A stretch of 6,937 bases of DNA, taken from assembly GCA_947581885.1 (NCBI GenBank), contig CANPWF010000090.1, positions 1-6,937 of the forward strand, given 5' to 3'. Under the pieces are notes generated by a model. It saw nothing but the letters and a program-made list of their open reading frames with translations. It had not been told where the DNA came from and searched no databases. The position numbers and the translations under genes were made by a program. Shown piece by piece: positions 1 to 5,539 of the stretch. This DNA is from an uncultured Clostridia bacterium. Its GTDB lineage: Bacteria; Bacillota; Clostridia; Christensenellales; Borkfalkiaceae. Within the stretch, counting starts at the first letter, position 1. The number at the start of each line of letters is the position of its first letter.

Positions 1-12
1 CCTCCCACTCTT

Positions 13-65
13 GGCTCCCCCTCGAGGGGGAGCTCCGCCGCGTCCTTTGCGGCGGTGAGGGGGTG
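13..65. repeat. Double-hairpin GC-rich intergenic repeat, left copy
   Basis: A perfect 20-bp palindrome at 14-33 (GCTCCCCCTC/GAGGGGGAGC) is followed directly by a second hairpin, 35-41 with 49-55 (CCGCCGC/GCGGCGG), and then by a G-run tail TGAGGGGGTG at 56-65. The same order of parts, with different bases, occurs at 6871-6922. Palindromes of this build are common between genes in gut Clostridia (recollection, not a database result). It may be a small non-autonomous mobile or REP-like element. No coding potential is seen in it. Confidence 0.6.
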
Positions 66-82
66 TCATCTTCATAGAAACG

Positions 83-112
83 AGAAAAACGGCTCAGCCG
101 AGCCGTTTTTCT
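83..112 (-). terminator. Hairpin terminator overlapping the repressor stop codon
   Basis: A perfect 13-bp inverted repeat (83-95 with 100-112, loop AGCC at 96-99) begins with A-rich and ends with T-rich arms, so it can terminate in either direction. Read on the minus strand the distal arm supplies a U5 tract. The stop codon of the repressor gene (94-96) lies inside the structure, so the last codons of the gene are also the terminator stem. Confidence 0.75.
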
Positions 113-324
113 GCCCTGATTTTTTCATATCCGATCAGTTCGTCCACCGAGATGTCGAAGAAGAGGGCGAGGGAGACGAGGGATTCGAGACTCGGTTCCC
201 GCAGTCCGTTTTCCCATAGGCTGATGATCCCCTTGCTTACGCCGATCGCCTTTGCAAGCTGCACTTGCCCGACCCCGCGTTCCTGCCGAAGGGAAAGTAG
301 ATTCTGTTTGAACTCCGTATTCAT
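94..324 (-). CDS. Cro/CI (XRE) family transcriptional regulator
   Basis: This 76-residue protein is almost entirely a single helix-turn-helix domain of the XRE/Cro-CI family (about residues 6-63). Helix 2 and the turn read QLAKAIGVS (22-30). The recognition helix follows (KGIISLWENG, 31-40), and REPSLESLVSLALFF then DISVDELIG is the usual end of the fold. There is no effector or dimerisation domain beyond it, so it is probably a dimeric repressor. It is divergent from the operon starting at 436, and two copies of a palindrome (335-350, 364-379) lie in the gap between them, which suggests it represses both directions. Its start is the only usable ATG; no good Shine-Dalgarno precedes it, which may keep its level low. 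Its natural inducer cannot be inferred. Confidence 0.9.
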   Translation of the reverse strand: MNTEFKQNLLSLRQERGVGQVQLAKAIGVSKGIISLWENGLREPSLESLVSLALFFDISVDELIGYEKIRAEKRLG

Positions 325-334
325 ATCATTATTT

Positions 335-350
335 TCTCACAAAAGTAAGA
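335..350. promoter_or_regulatory. Putative repressor operator O2
   Basis: TCTCACAAAAGTAAGA matches the upstream-operon palindrome at 364-379 in 14 of 16 positions, with one changed base in each arm. It lies near the expected transcription start of the divergent repressor gene, so occupancy would autorepress that gene. Binding by the neighbouring XRE protein is inference from position and symmetry. Confidence 0.6.
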
Positions 351-378
351 ATTTTAGTTGACTTCTTACAAATGTAAG
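351..378 (-). promoter_or_regulatory. Possible promoter of the repressor gene
   Basis: On the minus strand CTTACA (373-378, four of six matches to TTGACA) and TAAAAT (351-356, five of six matches to TATAAT) are separated by 16 bp. The -35 falls inside operator O1 and the start point would fall in O2, which fits autoregulation. An alternative -10 (complement of 379-384) has no matching -35. Confidence 0.4.
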
Positions 379-386
379 ATTATAAT
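358..386 (+). promoter_or_regulatory. Strong sigma-70/A promoter of the radical SAM operon
   Basis: TTGACT (358-363) and a perfect TATAAT (381-386) are separated by exactly 17 bp. Operator O1 occupies almost the whole spacer. Transcription should start near 392-394, which rules out the upstream TTG at 358 as a start of the next gene. No other convincing promoter is seen before 2641, so this one probably drives all three genes of the cassette. Confidence 0.85.
364..379. promoter_or_regulatory. Putative repressor operator O1
   Basis: TCTTACAAATGTAAGA is an inverted repeat with 7-bp arms (TCTTACA/TGTAAGA) around a 2-bp centre. It sits between the -35 and -10 of the operon promoter, where a bound protein would block RNA polymerase. 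Its centre is 29 bp from that of the imperfect copy O2. Confidence 0.75.
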
Positions 387-423
387 GAATAGGACAAGCC
401 ATCACGGCTTGAATCCAATGAAA

Positions 424-431
424 AGAGGTGG
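424..431 (+). promoter_or_regulatory. Ribosome binding site that sets the start at 436
   Basis: AGAGGTGG lies 4-5 nt before the ATG at 436. The in-frame ATG at 418 and the TTG at 358 have no such site, and 358 is upstream of the predicted transcription start. Confidence 0.75.
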
Positions 432-435
432 AATC

Positions 436-1164
436 ATGGGACTTTTTAACTTCGGAAAAAAGAAGAAAGAACAGCAAATGCGGGAAGAGTTCAAGCAAAA
501 GTACCGCGCTATGTCCTTGAAGGAATTGATCTCCTGCATGGGGAGCACGTGGCAAGTCTCTTCCGATATTGAGGAAAATGAGATCCGTGCCGCGTACATT
601 TTGGCGGTATTGAAGGCGGATCGAAGAGATGGGGGCTTCGGGATCCCCGCCGAACGCTTAACGGGCGAATCGATTGAAGAATCGATCCATCGCGGCTCTG
701 CGCCCGCATATATTATCAATAACGGTCTCGCCTATTTGCGTCAGGGAGATGGAACGATCCTTGCCATCAACAGAGAATTCGTGTTTATGGCGAACTATTT
801 TAGTGCGGATAAGAACGCCGATTTGAAACGGGCAGTCCTCGTCACGAACATCTTCTTTGATTTGCAAAAGGGAAATAACGTCATTCACTTCACGGATGAG
901 GACATCATGAACGAGAATCATCAGATCTACAACGGGTGGCTCGGGGAGCCGTCCGCCGATCCGAAAGGGGACGAGGGGTTCCGTCGCTATAAGATGCAAG
1001 CCGCGCTCATGGTGTGCGATCCCGAAGCGTGCGAGACATACGGCGCGTTCAAGCGGAAAGACGGGGTGGTTACCTCGGAATATATCACCGTCGACGACTT
1101 GACGGGCGCGAAAACAACGTCCCAACTCAGAAAATTGCTCAACTCCTATCAAACGCGGTTCTGA
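436..1164 (+). CDS. Unrecognised 242-aa protein, first gene of the radical SAM operon
   Basis: I do not recognise the family. The 242 residues are predicted to be cytosolic: there is no signal peptide and no clear membrane span. The N-terminus MGLFNFGKKKKEQQ is followed by a charged, probably helical stretch (to about residue 24), which could be a short amphipathic membrane or partner contact. The rest looks like one or two mixed alpha/beta domains, with conspicuous stretches AYIINNGLAYLRQGDGTILAI (about 91-111, a core-like beta pattern), RAVLVTNIFFDLQKGNNVIHF (about 132-152) and DDLTGAKTTSQLRKLLNSY near the end. There are only three cysteines and no catalytic motif that I can name. The start is set by the AGAGGTGG site. 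The gene ends in tandem stops (TGA TAG), 50 nt before the radical SAM gene, and shares its promoter. Its position suggests a role with the modified peptide (partner, immunity or target), but this is inference only. Confidence 0.8.
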   Translation: MGLFNFGKKKKEQQMREEFKQKYRAMSLKELISCMGSTWQVSSDIEENEIRAAYILAVLKADRRDGGFGIPAERLTGESIEESIHRGSAPAYIINNGLAYLRQGDGTILAINREFVFMANYFSADKNADLKRAVLVTNIFFDLQKGNNVIHFTDEDIMNENHQIYNGWLGEPSADPKGDEGFRRYKMQAALMVCDPEACETYGAFKRKDGVVTSEYITVDDLTGAKTTSQLRKLLNSYQTRF

Positions 1165-1214
1165 TAGCGGGCTCTATTCGGATCCAAAACATCAACAGAC
1201 AAAAGGAAAAATTC

Positions 1215-2531
1215 ATGCGATATCATCTTTCCCCCGATGTCTTTTACAGAACGTACAATTCCCGCGCGATCGTCTATCAAACGGACGTGCGCAAGGTGTA
1301 TGTTTACACCGCGCCCGCCGCGGAAATTCTCGATTACTTCAAAGAACCCCGCTCGGCGGAAGAGTGCGCCGACCTTCTTTCCGTGCGGCACGATCTTCCC
1401 GATAGCGAGCGGGAAGGGCTCGTCTCTTTCGCCGAAGCCCTTGCAAAGAGCGGTATTCTGCAAGGCGAACATGAACTTGTTGAAGATATGGACAGTGCGG
1501 AGAATTTCTTCCGCCAGACCTCGTTGCCGCCCTTCGTTTTGTACGGCGCGCTTATCGAGCTTACCTACCGTTGCAACGAGAGGTGCCGCTACTGCTATTG
1601 CGTGACGGAAGAGAAAGGGGAGATGACGACGGACGAAGTCAAGCGCGTCTTGGACGAACTCCGTGCGATGAACGCCCTCGAAGTCACCTTTACGGGCGGC
1701 GACCTTTTTGTGAGGAGTGACGCGCTCGAACTCATCGAGTACGCCTATCATATCGGACTGCTCGTCACGGTGTTCACCAACGGAATTGCTCTTACGGACA
1801 GCGACCTTCTCCGCCTCAAAGCGTGCCACTTGAAAAGCATTCATTTCAGCGTTTACAGCCATATTCCCGAGCGGCATGATTTCTTTACGCAAGTGAAGGG
1901 CTCCTTTGCGCGGACGACGGAAATCATCAAAAAGTGTGTGCTTCTCGGCATTCCCGTCAATATCAAGACGACGGTGACGGAGTTCAATTTCGACGATTTG
2001 GAAGGCATTATCTCGCTCGCGAAAGAGCTTGGCGCGACGGTGCAGGTCGGCATGACGGTGTGCGCGGGGAACGACGGGAATACAGAACCGTTGCAGTACC
2101 GCGTTACGAGCGCGGAAAAGCTCGCAAAGGCGATCGGAATTTTGCGCGAAAACGTGCTCTTCCGCTGTTCTTCCGACTTTGTGCTTCCCCGCGAGCGGGA
2201 CGACGTCATCTGTACGGCAGGTTTCAACAGCCTTTCCGTCAACCCCTACGGCGAAGTGTTCCCCTGCAACGCCTATCTTCTGAAATGCGGCAGCGTGCGG
2301 GAGAGTAGCCTCAAAGAGATTTGGGAGGAGTCGGAAAAGCTGAAAGAGCTTCGCACCAAGCGGTATTCGGATATCGAAGGGTGCGAGAATTGCCCCGATT
2401 TTCAATATTGCAACTTTTGTCCCGGGAGTGCGCTCACGGAGACGGGCGATCCCTTAAAGCGTTTTCCCGAGGCGTGCACTCTTGTACAGGCGAAAAAGTT
2501 GGCAGAAAAAAACAAAGGAGGTAAAGCGTAA
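1215..2531 (+). CDS. Radical SAM/SPASM peptide maturase with PqqD-like N-terminal domain
   Basis: A 438-residue enzyme. Residues 1 to about 90 resemble a PqqD-like winged helix, the RiPP recognition element that binds leader peptides; this is judged from pattern, not a search. The radical SAM core carries C120-x3-C124-x2-C127 for the SAM-bound 4Fe-4S cluster, preceded by LIELTYR, with TGGD (160-163) as the SAM-contact GGE-type motif; a further Cys (C129) lies two residues after the triad. The C-terminal SPASM domain has C333-x12-G-x4-C351, C358, then C390-x2-C393-x5-C399-x2-C402 and C421, ligands for auxiliary clusters. The usual last spacing in SPASM is Cx3C, so Cx2C here is a variant. Proteins of this layout install thioether or carbon-carbon links in peptides. 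AAGGA at 1203-1207 supports the ATG at 1215; a much earlier in-frame ATG (1014) lies inside the previous gene and is rejected. The stop overlaps the start of a small cysteine peptide gene, its probable substrate. Confidence 0.92.
   Translation: MRYHLSPDVFYRTYNSRAIVYQTDVRKVYVYTAPAAEILDYFKEPRSAEECADLLSVRHDLPDSEREGLVSFAEALAKSGILQGEHELVEDMDSAENFFRQTSLPPFVLYGALIELTYRCNERCRYCYCVTEEKGEMTTDEVKRVLDELRAMNALEVTFTGGDLFVRSDALELIEYAYHIGLLVTVFTNGIALTDSDLLRLKACHLKSIHFSVYSHIPERHDFFTQVKGSFARTTEIIKKCVLLGIPVNIKTTVTEFNFDDLEGIISLAKELGATVQVGMTVCAGNDGNTEPLQYRVTSAEKLAKAIGILRENVLFRCSSDFVLPRERDDVICTAGFNSLSVNPYGEVFPCNAYLLKCGSVRESSLKEIWEESEKLKELRTKRYSDIEGCENCPDFQYCNFCPGSALTETGDPLKRFPEACTLVQAKKLAEKNKGGKA
2514..2522 (+). 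promoter_or_regulatory. Consensus ribosome binding site for the 36-aa peptide
   Basis: AAAGGAGGT lies inside the last codons of the radical SAM gene, 8 nt before the ATG at 2531. It is the best Shine-Dalgarno in the window and is not needed by any annotated longer gene, which is the main evidence that the small frame is translated. Confidence 0.85.
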
Positions 2532-2641
2532 TGTTTGTTCCCAAACTTCTTGCGGAGAGCGAATACGTGCAGTCCCTTGCGTGCAACTGCCCGAGATCGT
2601 TGCAGAGTGCTTGCGGCATTTTGTATCGTTCAGGCAACTGA
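2531..2641 (+). CDS. Probable RiPP precursor, 36-aa Cys-containing peptide
   Basis: A 36-codon frame whose ATG overlaps the TAA of the radical SAM gene by one base (TAATG), with a perfect Shine-Dalgarno 8 nt upstream; both point to coupled, strong translation. The peptide divides into a leader-like first half (residues 1-17, two acidic residues and hydrophobics, including LLAESEYVQSL) and a cysteine-bearing second half, residues 18-36: CNCPRSLQSACGILYRSGN. Cysteines are at 18, 20 and 28. The N-terminal half would be bound by the PqqD-like domain of the enzyme, and the cysteines are natural donors for thioether (sactionine or ranthionine) links; Tyr32 could also be a target. No double-glycine cleavage site is obvious (the only candidate is Ala17-Cys18). 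I do not recognise the family; it is not the six-cysteine SCIFF type. A GC-rich hairpin follows 19 nt after the stop. Confidence 0.75.
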   Translation: MFVPKLLAESEYVQSLACNCPRSLQSACGILYRSGN

Positions 2642-2660
2642 TCTGTAACGAATTCGCCCG

Positions 2661-2688
2661 CGAGCCCGCCTTCTAACAGGCGGGCTCG
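2661..2688 (+). terminator. GC-rich hairpin closing the radical SAM operon
   Basis: CGAGCCCGCC (2661-2670) and GGCGGGCTCG (2679-2688) form a perfect 10-bp stem with an 8-nt loop. The following bases AATTATAA are not a true U-tract, so it may be an inefficient intrinsic terminator or a 3' stabiliser of the peptide message. Confidence 0.65.
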
Positions 2689-2717
2689 AATTATAAGCGC
2701 GGATCGGCGTGTTTTGG

Positions 2718-2746
2718 TTGACATTTTTCCTCGTATCTTTTATAAT
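2718..2746 (+). promoter_or_regulatory. Consensus promoter of metK-bioY
   Basis: TTGACA (2718-2723) and TATAAT (2741-2746) are both perfect and 17 bp apart. The expected start near 2753 leaves a leader of only about 30 nt before the metK ATG, too short for a SAM riboswitch or T-box. An in-frame TTG upstream at 2709 is therefore not the start. Confidence 0.88.
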
Positions 2747-2783
2747 AAAAAAGATCGGCAAAATGCGAGAAGGAAGTACGGAT

Positions 2784-3947
2784 ATGAGAAGGTTTTTTAC
2801 GAGCGAGAGCGTCACGGAAGGGCACCCCGATAAGGTGTGCGACAACATCTCGGACGCGATCTTGGATGAACTGTTAAGGCAAGACCCCGCCACCCGTGCG
2901 GCGGTGGAGTGCTGTGCCGCCTACAATACCCTGATGATCGCGGGGGAAGTCACAAGCAAAGCGGTCGTAAACTACGAAGCGATCGCCCGCGGGGTCATTC
3001 AGAGGATCGGTTACTATGCGGGGGACTTCGCCTTCGATAAGTGCAAGGTCAACGTCCTCATTCACGCGCAGTCGCCCGATATCGCCCTCGGGGTGGATAA
3101 TTCCCTCGAAAACAAGGCGGGCGGGGAAGAGAGCGATCTCTTGGGAGCCGGCGATCAGGGCATGATGTTCGGATACGCCTGCCGCGAGACGGAAGAGCTC
3201 ATGCCTCTTCCCATCGTGCTCGCCCACAAACTTGCCAAGCGGCTTGCCGACCTTCGGAAGGAAAAGCTCGTCGACTATCTTCGTCCCGACGGAAAGACGC
3301 AAGTCACCGTCGAATACGACGGAAAAACGCCCGTGCGCGTGGACACCGTGGTCATCTCCGCCCAGCACAACACCCATGTTTCGCACGAACAGATCGAAAA
3401 GGACATGAAGGAACTCGTGGTGAAGAAGGTGATCCCTTCGTCCCTTCTCGATGAAAATACCAAGTACTTCATCAATCCCACGGGCAGGTTCGAGATCGGC
3501 GGTCCCGAAGGGGATTCGGGGCTTACGGGAAGGAAGATCGTCGTCGATACCTATGGCGGCAGGTGCGCCCACGGCGGCGGGGCTTTCTCGGGAAAAGACC
3601 CCACCAAAGTCGACAGAAGCGCGGCGTACATGGCGCGGTACATCTGCAAGAACATCGTCGCGAGCGGACTTGCGGATGAAATGGAACTGCAAGTGGCGTA
3701 TGCGATCGGGGTGGCGAATCCCGTCTCCGTGTTCGTCGATACCTTCGGCACGGGGGTGCTTTCCGACGATGAGATCGCCGAGATCGTAAAAAAGGAGTTC
3801 GACCTTCGCCCCGCGGCGATCATCAAGACCCTCGATCTTCGCCGCCCCATCTATTCAAAGACGGCGGCATACGGTCATTTCGGCAGGGACGTTTTCCCTT
3901 GGGAAAAGACCGATCGGGCGGAGGAGCTGAAACATTATGCAAAATGA
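2784..3947 (+). CDS. metK: S-adenosylmethionine synthetase
   Basis: MetK condenses ATP and L-methionine to S-adenosylmethionine in the cytosol, using Mg2+ and K+. The 387-residue length is normal for the bacterial family (E. coli 384). Diagnostic motifs are all present: GHPDK at 13-17 with the catalytic His14, the signature GAGDQG at 121-126, and the glycine-rich phosphate loop GGGAFSGKD at 264-272 followed by PTKVDRSAAY. Start choice: AAGGA (2770-2774) sits 9 nt before the ATG at 2784; an in-frame ATG at 2763 would add seven residues absent from the family. It has its own promoter and is separated from the upstream peptide operon by a hairpin. It overlaps bioY by 11 nt. Its product is the co-substrate of the adjacent radical SAM enzyme. 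The short leader shows no riboswitch. Confidence 0.98.
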   Translation: MRRFFTSESVTEGHPDKVCDNISDAILDELLRQDPATRAAVECCAAYNTLMIAGEVTSKAVVNYEAIARGVIQRIGYYAGDFAFDKCKVNVLIHAQSPDIALGVDNSLENKAGGEESDLLGAGDQGMMFGYACRETEELMPLPIVLAHKLAKRLADLRKEKLVDYLRPDGKTQVTVEYDGKTPVRVDTVVISAQHNTHVSHEQIEKDMKELVVKKVIPSSLLDENTKYFINPTGRFEIGGPEGDSGLTGRKIVVDTYGGRCAHGGGAFSGKDPTKVDRSAAYMARYICKNIVASGLADEMELQVAYAIGVANPVSVFVDTFGTGVLSDDEIAEIVKKEFDLRPAAIIKTLDLRRPIYSKTAAYGHFGRDVFPWEKTDRAEELKHYAK

Positions 3948-4518
3948 AACAAAGCGTCGCGGGAGGGCAAAGAGCTTTTCCCGCGATCTTGCCTATATCG
4001 CCCTCGGGGTCGCCCTCATCACCGTTTGCGCGTGGATCTCCCTTCCCCTTGCGGAAGTTCCCTTCACGTTGCAGACGTTCGCCGTCGCCGCGGTGGGGCT
4101 TCTTCTGGGGTGGAAGAGGGGAACCGCCGCTGTGCTTTCCTATCTTCTGATGGGGCTTATCGGGATCCCCGTGTTTGCGGGATTCAAGGCGGGCGTTCCC
4201 GCGCTCTTGGGTCCCACGGGCGGATATCTTCTCGGATTCGTCTTTTCCGTTTTGCTTGCGGGGACGGCGAAGAACTTGCCCGTTCGGAATAAATGGGCGC
4301 GTGCGAGCGTCTTTTACGGCTTTACCGTGCTCGGTATGGCGGTGTGCTACTTCTTCGGAACGGTGTGGTTCCTGCTTGTTTACAACGGCGGCGCGGCAAC
4401 GCCGATGGGGGTGGGGGCGGCACTCATGCTGTGCGTCGTGCCCTATCTCGTGCCCGATTTTGTGAAGCTTGCCGTTGCCTCTCTCCTTTCCGTCCGCCTC
4501 GAACCTTTCGTCAAATAA
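3937..4518 (+). CDS. bioY: BioY biotin transporter substrate-binding subunit
   Basis: BioY is the integral-membrane S component that captures biotin and works with the ECF energising module (EcfA, EcfA', EcfT); none of those genes is in the window, so a shared module is presumably encoded elsewhere. The 193-residue protein is hydrophobic with about six membrane segments after a basic cytosolic N-terminus (MQNETKRRGRAKS). Family motifs are clear: VPFTLQTF at 41-48, the G-L-I-G-I-P-V-F-A-G stretch near 69-78, and GPTGGYLLGF at 92-101. The ATG lies 11 nt inside metK, with GGAGGAG (3920-3926) 10 nt upstream, so the two genes are translated from one message. I see no BirA-type operator before it. 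Confidence 0.95.
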   Translation: MQNETKRRGRAKSFSRDLAYIALGVALITVCAWISLPLAEVPFTLQTFAVAAVGLLLGWKRGTAAVLSYLLMGLIGIPVFAGFKAGVPALLGPTGGYLLGFVFSVLLAGTAKNLPVRNKWARASVFYGFTVLGMAVCYFFGTVWFLLVYNGGAATPMGVGAALMLCVVPYLVPDFVKLAVASLLSVRLEPFVK

Positions 4519-4561
4519 CGTTTCGGCCCCCTCGGGCTTACCCCCCTTGGGCGATTCAACA

Positions 4562-4593
4562 AAGAAGTCGGGAACTTTTGCTCCCGACCTCTT
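4562..4593 (-). terminator. Hairpin terminator between convergent bioY and the Fic gene
   Basis: AAGA-A-GTCGGGA (4562-4573) pairs with TCCCGAC-C-TCTT (4582-4593): 11 pairs with one A/C mismatch and an 8-nt loop. On the minus strand the distal side runs into TTCTTTGTTG, a U-rich tail, so it most clearly ends the right-hand operon; it lies 44 nt after the bioY stop and may also act on that side. The rest of the 124-nt gap holds only a short C/G-rich stretch (4525-4552). Confidence 0.65.
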
Positions 4594-4642
4594 GCTATGT
4601 TAACCGTTTTCTTCACGAGAATAAAATGTTCGAATGCCTTTC

Positions 4643-5500
4643 CTATTCTTCCTCGTAATAATAGGAATAATCGATGCCTTTCATAAAGAGTTCCCGATCT
4701 CCGATCCGATCGGTCAACGCGCCCTCGATAAGCGCGAAAATATCCGATGGATCGACGGGACTCTTTCGCATCGCGTCGAGATAGGCACGCTTGTCGATCT
4801 TGCTCCAATCGACGCACTTTTGCAGGTTCTTCTTCAAAATGAGGTCGAGCCAAATGCGCGTACTGCGCCCGTTGCCCTCCATGAACGGGTGGGCGATGTT
4901 CATTTCAACGTATTTTTTGACGATCTCTTCAAGAGTGCCTTCGGGCATTTTCTCGATGAGCGCGAGATTTTCCTTTAAGTAAATCGCGGGCGCGAACGCA
5001 AAGCCGCCTTTTGCAATATTCAACCCGCGGATCTGCCCCGCAAAGTCGAACAGCCCGCCGAAGATATAGCCGTGGATCTGTTGCAATCCCTTCACTGTCC
5101 CGACCTCCATTTCGCCAATCATGCCGCTTTCAAACAATTCGTATGCTCTCTGCTTGCTCTTTTCGTCGACGGTGCTCCCCATGCCCGAGAGCCAACGGAC
5201 AAAATTCTCGCGGTTCTTTGCGGGAATGAGCGCGACGACCGTGTTGACTCCGCTCGCGTCGACCACGTCGGTGAGGTAGGATTTCCCGTCCCGCGCGGTG
5301 AGTTTCAGTTGTTTACAAATTGTAATCAACTGCGGATTGCGACGCTTCATCTGTGCCCAATAGATGCGCGGATTTGTGCTCTTCGTAAGTGCCTCGGCGA
5401 TATCGACAGCGCAAAACCACCATTTGGAATTTTCGTCGTTCCAAACGGCTCGAACGGGGATATCTTCAAAAAATCGGATAGAAGTTTTGATCATATTCAT
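4643..5500 (-). CDS. BRO-N/Fic domain fusion protein, putative AMP transferase
   Basis: A 285-residue fusion. Residues about 8-110 match a BRO-N/DinD-type DNA-binding domain (W-F-C-A-V-D-I-A-E-A-L at 28-38, NPRIYWAQMKRR at 43-54, KLTARDGKSYLTDVVD about 66-81). Residues about 115-285 are a Fic domain: flap region LFDFAGQIRGLNIAKGG (150-166) and the complete catalytic motif HPFMEGNGRSTR (204-215), with His204 as the base and Glu208 as the metal ligand. Fic enzymes usually transfer AMP from ATP to a hydroxyl of a target protein. The C-terminus ends in SYYYEEE: S279 and E283 fit the class III inhibitory (S/T)xxxE(G/N) helix, but position 284 is E rather than G/N. Last gene of the minus operon, 39 nt after the nitroreductase; only a weak ribosome site (AAAAGA) precedes the ATG at 5500, and a second ATG at 5494 is possible. 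Its target is unknown. Confidence 0.92.
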   Translation of the reverse strand: MNMIKTSIRFFEDIPVRAVWNDENSKWWFCAVDIAEALTKSTNPRIYWAQMKRRNPQLITICKQLKLTARDGKSYLTDVVDASGVNTVVALIPAKNRENFVRWLSGMGSTVDEKSKQRAYELFESGMIGEMEVGTVKGLQQIHGYIFGGLFDFAGQIRGLNIAKGGFAFAPAIYLKENLALIEKMPEGTLEEIVKKYVEMNIAHPFMEGNGRSTRIWLDLILKKNLQKCVDWSKIDKRAYLDAMRKSPVDPSDIFALIEGALTDRIGDRELFMKGIDYSYYYEEE

Positions 5501-5539
5501 TCTTTTCGGGCACGGAGGTGTAGTTTCGCGCTTTTGATT

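Noticed and set aside
358..435. TTG at 358 or ATG at 418 as start of the 242-aa gene
   Set aside because: The TTG overlaps the -35 box upstream of the predicted transcript; the ATG at 418 has no ribosome site, whereas 436 has AGAGGTGG.
1014..1214. Upstream extension of the radical SAM gene
   Set aside because: It would overlap the 242-aa gene by 151 nt and adds residues with no family match; AAGGA before 1215 gives a better start.
1149..2405. Long minus-strand frame of 418 codons
   Set aside because: It lies fully antisense to the radical SAM gene, has no recognisable domain, and reflects codon bias of a GC-rich gene.
2482..2676. 64-codon plus-strand frame also rich in cysteine, overlapping the peptide gene
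   Set aside because: Its start lies inside the maturase gene without a ribosome site; the Shine-Dalgarno at 2514-2522 serves the ATG at 2531 in another frame.
2747..2783. SAM riboswitch before metK
   Set aside because: The leader is about 30 nt and shows no stem set; too short for any known SAM riboswitch class.
2874..3692. Minus-strand frame of 272 codons
   Set aside because: It is the shadow of metK, whose motifs are unmistakable.
4525..4552. C/G-rich stretch after bioY considered as a third copy of the edge repeat or a bioY terminator
   Set aside because: Only a 4-bp stem can be drawn and the two-hairpin order is missing, so it is not supported as either.
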